Origin: Candidatus Peribacteraceae bacterium
GTDB lineage: Bacteria; Patescibacteriota; Gracilibacteria; Peribacterales; Peribacteraceae
DNA: 10,667 nt
Reading direction: 5' to 3'
Assembly (NCBI GenBank): GCA_022843885.1
Contig: JALHMU010000027.1
Location: 1-10,667 of the forward strand
The translations under genes were made by a program, and so were the position numbers. This document shows positions 1-6,093 of the stretch, piece after piece. Under the pieces are notes generated by a model. The model was not told the origin of the DNA, made no database searches, and was given only the letters and a program-made list of their open reading frames with translations. The first letter of the stretch is position 1; every line of letters begins with the position of its first letter.

Positions 1-700
1 ATCGAATTTCCGCACCTTCACTGCGTCCTATCCAGTTCGTTTGCATCAGCTTTGTTTTTTCAGGCCAACTCAAACCTTCAAGATTGTTGAGTAACTTCTC
101 CGCATATTGTGTAATTTTCCAGAACCATTGATCGAGTGGTTTCTGAATAACGTCAGATCCACAACGTTCACACTTTCCATCATCAACTTGCTCGTTTGCA
201 AGAACCGTCTGATCTTTTGGACACCAGTTCACCGTTGCGACTTTCTTGTAGGCGAGATCATTCTTGAACATTTCCGTGAAGAGCCACTGCGTCCATTTGT
301 AATACTCTGGATCAGATGTGTTGAGTGTTTTGCTCCAGTCATACATCGTACCTATACGAGAAAGCTGGGTGATCATCGTTTGGACGTTATCTTTGATCGA
401 CTTGGTAGGATGCACTCCAGTTTTGATGGCGTAGTTTTCTGCAGGGAGTCCGAAGGCATCGAAACCCATAGGCTCGAAGACATCGAAACCTTTCATACGC
501 ATGTAGCGACCATAACTATCTGCCGGTGCAAAGTTGTACCAGTGACCGACGTGCAACTTGTCTCCGCTTGGGTACGGAAACATCACAAGGTTATAGAACG
601 GATTCTTTGCCTTTTTGAGATCAATTTCGTATATCTTGTTTTCGGCCCATTTCTTTTGCCATTTGGCCTCGATCTCCGTTGGACTGAATTCTTGAGACAT
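1..700 (-). CDS. leuS: Leucyl-tRNA synthetase, N-terminal part (3' end cut by window edge)
   Basis: Class I aminoacyl-tRNA synthetase that charges tRNA-Leu with leucine in the cytoplasm. Reading from ATG 700, 233 codons are open to the edge. Visible: the leucine/ATP pocket MFPYPSG (residues 40-46) running into the HIGH motif as HVGH (50-53); the GFDAFGLPAEN block (79-89); a zinc-ribbon insert with NWCPKD (Cys160) and CERC (Cys177, Cys180); the WFWKIT block (192-197); and the NWIGRSEG entry to the CP1 editing domain (222-229). The editing domain, KMSKS loop and anticodon-binding domain lie outside the window. The start is firm because the IEAKWQKKW segment follows at residues 10-18, as is usual for the family. 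The sequence after HIGH (WYNFAPADSYGRYMRM) is unlike E. coli LeuRS (VRNYTIGDVIARYQRM) and suggests a divergent bacterial lineage. The gene is divergent from the one at 757. No Shine-Dalgarno is present; a TATATT lies exactly 6 bases before ATG. Confidence 0.97.
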   Translation of the reverse strand, partial: MSQEFSPTEIEAKWQKKWAENKIYEIDLKKAKNPFYNLVMFPYPSGDKLHVGHWYNFAPADSYGRYMRMKGFDVFEPMGFDAFGLPAENYAIKTGVHPTKSIKDNVQTMITQLSRIGTMYDWSKTLNTSDPEYYKWTQWLFTEMFKNDLAYKKVATVNWCPKDQTVLANEQVDDGKCERCGSDVIQKPLDQWFWKITQYAEKLLNNLEGLSWPEKTKLMQTNWIGRSEGAEIR

Positions 701-702
701 AC

Positions 703-743
703 AAGGAATATAGCCGTTTTCTGGCTCCGAAAGAAGGAGTATA
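703..743. repeat. Imperfect direct repeat in the divergent promoter region
   Basis: AAGGAATATA (703-712) and AAGGAGTATA (734-743) match at 9 of 10 positions with a start-to-start distance of 31 bases, about three helical turns. Each copy covers part of the -10 box of one of the two divergent genes, so the pair may be an operator or may simply reflect the two promoters. Confidence 0.35.
707..712 (-). promoter_or_regulatory. Predicted -10 box of leuS (leaderless start)
   Basis: On the minus strand TATATT is followed by the six bases CCTTGT and then the ATG of leuS at 700. If the last T is -7, transcription starts on the A of ATG. No convincing -35 hexamer is seen at 16-18 bases upstream. No Shine-Dalgarno is present. 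Confidence 0.55.
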
Positions 744-745
744 TT
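740..745 (+). promoter_or_regulatory. Predicted -10 box of the 287-residue gene
   Basis: TATATT ends 11 bases before ATG 757, predicting a start near 752 and a 5-base leader. The AAGGAG at 734-739 is 17 bases from the ATG, too far to act as a ribosome binding site, and would lie upstream of the transcript. The -35 region is poor and would overlap that of leuS. Confidence 0.45.
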
Positions 746-756
746 GCCCGACTATT

Positions 757-1620
757 ATGGAAGAAGACGCATTTGATTCCTACGGCCAGCAAGAAGCAAA
801 GAATGAAATTCTGGATGATGTTGATCATTCGTTTCATACATTCATGGATCTCGTAAATGATATGGGCATTGAACAACGATTCCCGACGGTAGGATTGCAT
901 GAAGCAAAGATTGGTGAATTCAGGCAGATGATTACGCATTACGAGCGCAGCGTGACATCATCACTCATGCGCATGACGTCCGAAATACGATCTGTGTTTA
1001 TGCCTTTGTTAACAGACATCATAGAAGATGAAAGAGCTTCACGCATGGGTCAGCTACGGAAAAACATGAAAATGGAGGAAGATGCAAACAATACAGCTGC
1101 ATCACAGGTATATTTTCTCGTTGAGAAAATGAAACATGAACAGTTATACCAAGATGAGAAAACTCCTTTCGTCCTTCCGATTGGATTCAAAGAAAAGATC
1201 ATCGAAGGAGTAGATTGGAGAGATATTGCAGATATTAAAAGCGTGTCACTAGACGCAGATTTTACGGAAGCAGAGGTCAGAGTGCCGGCAAATGCGCTCG
1301 CGGCAGATACGCATGCGCTCATGAAGAATAATAAATATGTAGGCTTTACCCATTCCATCAAATCATCTGCGTATCTGTATGTATATGAAGAGCATGCATT
1401 TCCCAACTACCACGTTGGTTCTATCATTGAGAAATTGCTTCACCAAAACCGTAAAAAATCGTCGGGTTTGAGAGAAATGATTGTTGAGATCCATCATAAG
1501 AATCACAATCTCCGTCAGCTTTTACAGCGACATTATAGATTTGAGATTAAAAGCATTTTATATCCCGATACAGAAGATGAGGCATATCTGCTTTCGAGTG
1601 CAGTAATAAAGGCAAAGTAG
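757..1620 (+). CDS. Hypothetical protein, 287 aa, mostly helical
   Basis: I do not recognise a family. The protein is soluble-looking: no signal peptide, no membrane segment, no cysteines. The N-terminal half is acidic and helical, with a charged stretch around residues 90-115 (ERASRMGQLRKNMKMEED) that could be a coiled coil. The middle (about 150-205) looks mixed alpha/beta. The C-terminal part (about 225-275) is basic and rich in His, Lys and Arg (for example HHKNHNLRQLLQRHYR, residues 247-262), which would suit nucleic-acid contact, though that is only inference. It sits 18 bases upstream of der on the same strand and divergent from leuS. Its base composition looks somewhat more AT-rich than der, especially in the second half. 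It ends in TAG. The ATG at 757 is the first in frame after the divergent promoter; no Shine-Dalgarno at normal distance. Confidence 0.8.
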   Translation: MEEDAFDSYGQQEAKNEILDDVDHSFHTFMDLVNDMGIEQRFPTVGLHEAKIGEFRQMITHYERSVTSSLMRMTSEIRSVFMPLLTDIIEDERASRMGQLRKNMKMEEDANNTAASQVYFLVEKMKHEQLYQDEKTPFVLPIGFKEKIIEGVDWRDIADIKSVSLDADFTEAEVRVPANALAADTHALMKNNKYVGFTHSIKSSAYLYVYEEHAFPNYHVGSIIEKLLHQNRKKSSGLREMIVEIHHKNHNLRQLLQRHYRFEIKSILYPDTEDEAYLLSSAVIKAK

Positions 1621-1629
1621 TGCTACACT
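1621..1629 (+). promoter_or_regulatory. Predicted extended -10 box of der
   Basis: TGCTACACT begins directly after the TAG stop of the upstream gene and fits an extended -10 (TG, one base, TANNNT). The hexamer 1624-1629 ends 9 bases before ATG 1639, giving a predicted start at 1636 and a 3-base leader. There is no Shine-Dalgarno, and no TTGACA-like -35 is seen. Confidence 0.5.
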
Positions 1630-1638
1630 ACCCGTCTC

Positions 1639-2991
1639 ATGGCCAAGCTTCCGACTGTTGCGATCATCGGCCGCCCAAATACGGGTAAATCCACGCTCTT
1701 TAACCGACTTATCGGCGAGCGTCGCGCCATCGTGAGCGAAGTGGCTGGAACGACCCGTGACCACGTCGCACATCGTATTTCGTCTGACGAAGTCGATTAT
1801 CTGTTGGTTGATACCGGCGGTATGGGGGGTGGTACAGAAGATCAGGACTTTGAAGATGACGTACATCAACAATCTCTTTTAGCCCTAGAACATGCGGATC
1901 TCATCTTGTTCTTGGTTGATGGTCGTAGTGAACTGACAGCATCGGATTATACGATCCTGGATAACCTCCGAAAGAAACGTCGTAAGCACGTACCGGTCAT
2001 CTTGGTCGTGACGAAGATGGATGATCCTCAGGTCATCGATCAAACACTTCCAAAGTTTTATGAACTCGGACTCGGTGACAGCGTCATCGGTATCAGCGCG
2101 CCACATCGCATCGGTATCGAGAATCTTTCAAATGCCATCGAGAAGATGCTCAAAGAATTGCACTTTGGAAAGTACGAGGAAGTCATCAATGAAGATAATC
2201 CGAAGGTATCGATCATTGGAAAACCGAACGTAGGAAAGAGCTCGATCGTAAATGCCTTCATGTCTGAGTCGCAGCGTAAATCCAGTCCCCTGCTTGTGTC
2301 TGATGTTGCAGGAACAACACGAGATGCAACTGATACGGAAATCAAATACCAGGGCAAATCGTTTACACTGACGGATACGGCCGGTCTCAAGAAAAATGAT
2401 ACGAACATTGAGGACATCGAACGTTTCGCAACATTGCGCACGATTCAATCTCTTGAGCGTGCTGACGTCGCGGTATTAGTTGTCGATGCGAAGGAAGGGA
2501 TCTCCCGCCAGGATAAACGCATTGCGAGTTTGGCGATTGAAGCTGGAACAGGTCTCGTCATCATGGTGAATAAGATCGATCTTCTGACACCGGAAGAGCG
2601 CAAGAAGCTGTATACGGACATCGAAGATGCATTGCCGTTCTGTCGCTTTGCTCCGGTGATCCCATGTTCTGCAAAAACACGCGAAGGCCTTCTACATCTC
2701 TTCGATACAATCGGTGAGATCGCAGAAAATCGTGCTCGTCGCATTCCAACGTCGGAACTCAACTCGTGGTTCCAGTCGACAACATATGGAACACCACTCC
2801 GTAGTAACTCAAAAGCAAACTACGTCACCCAAGTTGAAACCAATCCTCCGACGTTCGTGACATTCGTGAAAGAACCAAAAGATGTGCCCGTGAGTGATCT
2901 GCGTTTCTTAGATAATCGCATTCGAGAAAAGTTCAACTTCGAGGGAACACCGATTCGTTGGATCACCAAAAAGAAAGAAACGAAGGATTAA
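1639..2991 (+). CDS. der: Ribosome biogenesis GTPase Der (EngA), tandem GTPase
   Basis: Der binds the 50S subunit precursor and is needed for its maturation. At 450 residues it is of usual length, with two GTPase domains and a C-terminal KH-like domain. Domain 1: P-loop GRPNTGKS (11-18), AGTTRD (36-41), DTGG (58-61), G4 TKMD (125-128), SA (153-154). Domain 2: P-loop GKPNVGKS (194-201), AGTTRD (224-229), DTAG (246-249), G4 NKID (311-314), SAK (344-346). The KH-like part spans roughly 368-445. Two oddities are visible: Thr replaces the usual Asn in the first G4 motif, and the segment between the second P-loop helix and switch I is about five residues longer than usual. The ATG at 1639 gives the standard short N terminus. 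The stop overlaps the stop of the convergent LOG-family gene. Confidence 0.98.
   Translation: MAKLPTVAIIGRPNTGKSTLFNRLIGERRAIVSEVAGTTRDHVAHRISSDEVDYLLVDTGGMGGGTEDQDFEDDVHQQSLLALEHADLILFLVDGRSELTASDYTILDNLRKKRRKHVPVILVVTKMDDPQVIDQTLPKFYELGLGDSVIGISAPHRIGIENLSNAIEKMLKELHFGKYEEVINEDNPKVSIIGKPNVGKSSIVNAFMSESQRKSSPLLVSDVAGTTRDATDTEIKYQGKSFTLTDTAGLKKNDTNIEDIERFATLRTIQSLERADVAVLVVDAKEGISRQDKRIASLAIEAGTGLVIMVNKIDLLTPEERKKLYTDIEDALPFCRFAPVIPCSAKTREGLLHLFDTIGEIAENRARRIPTSELNSWFQSTTYGTPLRSNSKANYVTQVETNPPTFVTFVKEPKDVPVSDLRFLDNRIREKFNFEGTPIRWITKKKETKD
2988..2991. other. Shared TTAA: convergent stop codons of der and the LOG-family gene
   Basis: The palindrome TTAA holds TAA of der (2989-2991, plus) and TAA of the LOG gene (2990-2988, minus). 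The two genes overlap by four bases, leaving no room for an intergenic terminator. Confidence 0.9.
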
Positions 2992-3623
2992 CCTCGGAGC
3001 TTCGTCTCTGGTGTGTCTTTGACGCGCCCGTCTTCGTGAATTGGCAGTGGATAGGCCTGAATGGCTGTTTCAAGCTTCTCCAGCAAGCGCTTTGGATCGT
3101 CATCAAAGACAATGTTTGGTGACATGTGACGATGGCAGAGTTCTTCCACAATGTGTGGAATGTGATCGCTGATACCTCCGGTTCCCGTGAGGATACCGAT
3201 GGCACGACCTTCATCGTATGCAATCGTAAATTCATTGAGCGTACCGATACCTCCGCCAATGATGACGATACCGTCACAGGAACGGATGTTGATCACGTCA
3301 CGTTCCATGAAACCCATACCTGTGAAAATGATGATGTCATGTCCGTGCGGTGACATATATTCGTTCACATGTTCGTATTCCGAGAAAGCGGGAGAAATAC
3401 CGATCGTCATGCCGCCTTCGGCTTTGGCAGCAAGCATCGCATCGTTTGGAAGACCTGGACATGCACCGTTGATAAAAACGTGACCGCGGCGTGCGACTTC
3501 CTGACCGAGCAGCATCGCTTTATCACGAGCATGTTGATTCTCAATTTGCGGACCACTGGCGGAACCCATGATTCCAATCTTGAGTTTTCGGTTTGCCATT
3601 GATGGGATTGAAGCTGCTTCCAT
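2988..3623 (-). CDS. LOG-family (SLOG superfamily) Rossmann-fold protein
   Basis: Belongs to the LOG/lysine-decarboxylase-like fold, resembling the TIGR00725-type branch. Known LOG members are nucleoside-5'-monophosphate phosphoribohydrolases (cytokinin activation); relatives bind nucleotides or molybdenum cofactor. The substrate here cannot be told from sequence. Visible: KIGIMGSASG nucleotide-binding start (15-24), a Gly-rich NGACPGLPNDAM segment (52-63), MERD (106-109) in the place of the catalytic Arg motif, and GGGIGTLNE (123-131) matching the PGGxGTxxE signature with the first Pro replaced by Gly. Length 211 residues is ordinary. Starting at ATG 3623 leaves only 2 bases after the stop of the upstream gene; an internal ATG at 3599 (MANRKLKIGIMG) is an alternative giving 203 residues. 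A TACATT lies 6 bases before ATG 3623. It is convergent with der and ends in TAA. Confidence 0.9.
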   Translation of the reverse strand: MEAASIPSMANRKLKIGIMGSASGPQIENQHARDKAMLLGQEVARRGHVFINGACPGLPNDAMLAAKAEGGMTIGISPAFSEYEHVNEYMSPHGHDIIIFTGMGFMERDVINIRSCDGIVIIGGGIGTLNEFTIAYDEGRAIGILTGTGGISDHIPHIVEELCHRHMSPNIVFDDDPKRLLEKLETAIQAYPLPIHEDGRVKDTPETKLRG

Positions 3624-3625
3624 AG

Positions 3626-4282
3626 TTAGAATGTATCGGATGTAGAGTGTTCTTGCTCACAGAGTGACTTGAGCGGTGGCAGAGTCGTGGTCTGAATTTG
3701 CTTACAGCGATCGTAGTTTTTCGTCACACGAGCGAGACAATACGCGATCCAATCACCGCGTGTCGGTGTCAGAATGCTCTTTCCATCCACAGTGCGCTCT
3801 TCCAAAACAGTCGGTGTAAGTTCGTCGCACGCACGAATGTCTGCTTTCTCACGAGCCCATTCGATCAGGAGGAAATAATGGCGCAGTGTTTCATTCGGTT
3901 CATCCTCAGCAGCCTTACGCCAGTTTGCTGGCACAGCTTGAATTTCAGGGACGATTTGGTTTGATGCTGTTTCCAACGTGAATGCAAACAAGCGTTTGAA
4001 CAATGATGGTGCTGCTTCCTTCGCAATAACGTTTGGATCAGGCAGCGTGACATCCAATTTTGTTGGAATCTTCACTTCAATCTTTGGAACATTTTTTACT
4101 GCGTTCGTCGCGTGTGTCTTTGCGCCTTGTACAGCGGCATTCAGATCCATATTAAAATCGATCGTGAGACTATCCGTCATCTCCTGAGCACGTGCGATTG
4201 TCCCATTGGTTGCACCATTTGGAGGCACAAACGCCACAAGCGAGAAGAGTGCGATAAGGCCGAGAACGATTGCAGTACGCAT
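3626..4282 (-). CDS. Secreted four-cysteine hypothetical protein
   Basis: Family not recognised. From ATG 4282 the 218-residue product begins MRTAIVLGLIALFSLVAFVPP, a short basic start plus hydrophobic core typical of a signal peptide, with a plausible cleavage after ARA (residue 32). The following segment (about 38-95) is polar, with repeated short strands (KIEVKIPTKLDVTLPDP). Residues 90-150 look helical. All four cysteines are in the C-terminal 70 residues (152, 182, 193, 208) in the pattern ACDEL, AYCLARV, DRCKQI, SLCEQ, which suits two disulfides in an exported domain. A GTG at 4318 would add 12 residues in front of the signal peptide; I prefer ATG 4282 because a perfect extended -10 would otherwise lie inside the gene. 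Located 82 bases after mltG and 2 bases before the LOG gene, ending in TAA. Confidence 0.82.
   Translation of the reverse strand: MRTAIVLGLIALFSLVAFVPPNGATNGTIARAQEMTDSLTIDFNMDLNAAVQGAKTHATNAVKNVPKIEVKIPTKLDVTLPDPNVIAKEAAPSLFKRLFAFTLETASNQIVPEIQAVPANWRKAAEDEPNETLRHYFLLIEWAREKADIRACDELTPTVLEERTVDGKSILTPTRGDWIAYCLARVTKNYDRCKQIQTTTLPPLKSLCEQEHSTSDTF
3630..3635 (-). promoter_or_regulatory. Possible -10 box before the LOG-family gene
   Basis: TACATT, inside the last codons of the upstream gene, is followed by CTAACT and then ATG 3623, the same 6-base spacing seen at leuS, ybaB and the 4282 gene. It could give the LOG gene its own leaderless transcript, or be chance inside coding sequence; the 2-base gap also allows translational coupling. 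Confidence 0.3.
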
Positions 4283-4288
4283 CTCCTT

Positions 4289-4297
4289 ATTATACCA
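4289..4297 (-). promoter_or_regulatory. Consensus extended -10 promoter, leaderless start
   Basis: TGGTATAAT on the minus strand is a perfect extended -10. Its last T (4289) is 7 bases before the A of ATG 4282, so that A is the predicted +1. The six bases between are AAGGAG; they look like a Shine-Dalgarno but abut the ATG and would not be transcribed. No -35 match is seen, as allowed for extended -10 promoters. Confidence 0.7.
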
Positions 4298-4364
4298 GAA
4301 AATGCGTCTTTTTCCCACGGTCTGAAAGCCTATTTAGCCCTGTATTAGGCCATTTTTACGGACT

Positions 4365-5372
4365 CTACTGCAGATACTGGGCCTTATTCGCGTTATGCTC
4401 ATCATTCGTGCGGGCATAGTGAATCTGACCATCACCATCATGCAGATAATAGAAGTACGGTGTCTCTTCTGGCTTCAAAGCAGCCTTAATGGAACTGAGT
4501 CCTGGACTGGCGATGGGCCCAGGTGGCAGACCGGTATATTTTCGCGTGTTGTAATCGGAATACACATCCAGATCTGTCTTTGTCAGGGCTCCCGTCGGCT
4601 TCTTCAATGCATAACGAACTGTGGCATCGACACCGAGACCCATATTGATGTTGAAACGATTCCAAAGAATACCCGAGACGATTGGCCGTTCTGCGGCCGT
4701 GATCGTTTCCTCTTCGATAAGCGATGCCATCGTCATAATCTGATCGAAGGGGCGACCACTCGCTTTGATCTCGGCTGAAAGACCGTTGATGACTTTACTA
4801 CGAAAGGCGTTGAGTGTGCGCTCCAAGAAAAACTTCGGAACATAGTCGACCGAGGATACGAAGTACGTATCTGGGAAAACGTAACCTTCCAGTTTGGAAG
4901 CGTATCCTTTTTCTTCGGCTGCAACGTTGGCTTTAGGCACAAATTCATAGGAACTAAAATCACAGGTGAACGCACAATGAATGATGTCTCCTGGTTCCCC
5001 GAGTCCTTTGGATGCGACGAGCGCATCGATATCGGCAATCGTGAATCCTTCCGGAATCGTAATGGAGATCTCATTCCCCTTTCCGGATTCGATCAATTCA
5101 ATGATTTCGGGAACTGACAGTGAAGCTTGGATGGCATATGTACCTGCTTTTAACGATCCTTGCTTGCCATGCAAACGTGCATACAGCGCAAACGCACGAT
5201 CAGAACGGATCAAATCCGCTTCTTCCAATTTTGCGGCAATCTGTGCAACAGACATGCCTGATTCAACTGTGATGGCTTTCGTTGCTGTACCTCCGACTGC
5301 GGAGACACCGCGCTTGTACCACACGAATCCAATGGCACACACAAGAAGGACGACAACAAGAAGTTTCTTCAT
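4365..5372 (-). CDS. mltG: Endolytic murein transglycosylase MltG
   Basis: Membrane-anchored lytic transglycosylase of the YceG family that cuts nascent peptidoglycan strands and sets glycan chain length at the outer face of the cytoplasmic membrane. Length 335 matches the family. Order of parts: N-terminal membrane anchor (about 3-18), LysM-like subdomain (about 34-98), then the catalytic YceG domain with EGYVFPDTY (162-170), the active-site motif ASLIEEE (216-222; Glu220 aligns with the catalytic Glu of E. coli MltG), GLGVDATVRYAL (245-256) and the signature GLPPGPIASPG (281-291). All key motifs are intact. An insert before EGYVFPDTY carries a Cys pair, Cys133 and Cys137. The ATG at 5372 gives the MKKLL start; no Shine-Dalgarno. 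It follows ybaB by 37 bases and ends in TAG. Confidence 0.97.
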   Translation of the reverse strand: MKKLLVVVLLVCAIGFVWYKRGVSAVGGTATKAITVESGMSVAQIAAKLEEADLIRSDRAFALYARLHGKQGSLKAGTYAIQASLSVPEIIELIESGKGNEISITIPEGFTIADIDALVASKGLGEPGDIIHCAFTCDFSSYEFVPKANVAAEEKGYASKLEGYVFPDTYFVSSVDYVPKFFLERTLNAFRSKVINGLSAEIKASGRPFDQIMTMASLIEEETITAAERPIVSGILWNRFNINMGLGVDATVRYALKKPTGALTKTDLDVYSDYNTRKYTGLPPGPIASPGLSSIKAALKPEETPYFYYLHDGDGQIHYARTNDEHNANKAQYLQ

Positions 5373-5380
5373 ACAAAAAG

Positions 5381-5389
5381 AGTCTAACA
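5381..5389 (-). promoter_or_regulatory. Predicted extended -10 box of mltG
   Basis: TGTTAGACT on the minus strand fits TG, one base, TANNNT. The hexamer ends 8 bases before ATG 5372, predicting +1 at 5374 and a 2-base leader. The bases between are CTTTTTGT, with no Shine-Dalgarno character. Confidence 0.5.
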
Positions 5390-5409
5390 GAGCAGCAACG
5401 ATACTTCGA

Positions 5410-5697
5410 TTAATTCTGCCCGATTCCTAATTCACCCATAATCGCCTGCATACGTTCAGCTGAGACAATCTGCGCTTTCTTAAACGCGCGATTCAAGGCA
5501 TCTTTCAATTCATTCGGGAGGTTTGCAATGCTGGCACTCGGCTGAATGATAATATCGATAATTTCCATTTCAGCAGAAACGACTACTTTGACGTTGGGCG
5601 TTTCGGCTTCCACGTGAATGTTCTTCAGCTCCTTCTTTACCTTCTTAGCTTCACGCTGAAGCTTAAACATGTCCTTGGCTTTTTGAAAAGTGTTCAT
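5410..5697 (-). CDS. YbaB/EbfC family nucleoid-associated protein
   Basis: Small DNA-binding protein that forms dimers and contributes to nucleoid structure. The 95-residue length is typical. The N-terminal amphipathic helix (about 3-27, FQKAKDMFKLQREAKKVKKEL) carries the basic face. It is followed by the beta-rich core (about 28-55, with VKVVVSAEMEIIDIII) and the C-terminal helices (about 62-90, LKDALNRAFKKAQIVSAERM). The usual neighbours recR and dnaX are not in the window. It lies between the 122-residue gene (27-base gap) and mltG (37-base gap) on the same strand, ending in TAA. No Shine-Dalgarno; TACCCT lies 6 bases before ATG. The family call rests on overall pattern and size, since the family has no catalytic motif. 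Confidence 0.88.
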   Translation of the reverse strand: MNTFQKAKDMFKLQREAKKVKKELKNIHVEAETPNVKVVVSAEMEIIDIIIQPSASIANLPNELKDALNRAFKKAQIVSAERMQAIMGELGIGQN

Positions 5698-5703
5698 ACA
5701 CGC

Positions 5704-5709
5704 AGGGTA
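5704..5709 (-). promoter_or_regulatory. Possible -10 box of the ybaB-like gene (leaderless)
   Basis: TACCCT followed by GCGTGT and then ATG 5697 places +1 on the A of ATG. It is a weak -10 (only T, A and the final T match) but falls between the two genes at the same spacing as the stronger examples. Confidence 0.35.
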
Positions 5710-5724
5710 AAGGGATGTAAGGAT

Positions 5725-6093
5725 CTACGCAAGATCTGAGAAGTCTCCAAGGAGTGTTCTATGTCCGTCAGCACCCTCGATGCCGAGCACTTTCAAATCA
5801 ATCATGTAGCTGCGAGATTGTTGCACTCGATTGAGGAGAAGTTTTTGCGATGCTCTATCGAGTGTAAATCGGTCTGGATCCATCGAAAGCGCAGCCGTTT
5901 GAACGGCATACAAATAATCGTCAATTTTATCAGGATGGAGTTCCTCCACGCTATCTACCACATTCCAAAGAAATCGAACTGCACGGATGTGTATATCTCG
6001 TACTTGATCGATATGTTCACGTCCTTGCGCCTGCAATAAATCACCTGCTGAGAGGAGTTCATTGGATTGATGATCAAGCGATACTACGGACAT
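5725..6093 (-). CDS. Hypothetical protein, 122 aa, helical
   Basis: Family not recognised. The product has no signal peptide, membrane segment or cysteines and looks almost wholly helical: residues 20-50 (including HIDQVRDIHIRAVRFLWNVV), 55-72 and 78-105. The N terminus (MSVVSLDHQSNELL) and C terminus (LLGDFSDLA) look less ordered. It sits 40 bases after the VirD4-like ATPase gene and 27 bases before the ybaB-like gene, all on the minus strand, so it could be an accessory of the ATPase, but nothing in the sequence proves that. It ends in TAG. The ATG at 6093 is preceded by TAGGAT and lies in a short inverted repeat; there is no Shine-Dalgarno at normal distance. Real coding is supported by its fit between neighbours and lack of a better reading, not by homology. 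Confidence 0.72.
   Translation of the reverse strand: MSVVSLDHQSNELLSAGDLLQAQGREHIDQVRDIHIRAVRFLWNVVDSVEELHPDKIDDYLYAVQTAALSMDPDRFTLDRASQKLLLNRVQQSRSYMIDLKVLGIEGADGHRTLLGDFSDLA

Noticed and set aside
734..739. AAGGAG as the ribosome binding site of the 287-residue gene
   Set aside because: It is 17 bases from the ATG and upstream of the predicted transcription start.
107..856. Long plus-strand open frame (249 codons) opposite leuS
   Set aside because: It is antisense to a clear LeuRS reading with all its motifs and runs on into another frame of the 287-residue gene; its translation shows no recognisable domain.
4283..4318. GTG start at 4318 for the secreted protein
   Set aside because: It would put a charged 12-residue stretch before the signal peptide and place a consensus extended -10 inside the gene; ATG 4282 fits both better.
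4328..4350. Possible terminator after mltG (GCCTA ... TAGGC)
   Set aside because: Only a 5-base stem with a 13-base loop and no T-run on the minus strand; too weak to call.
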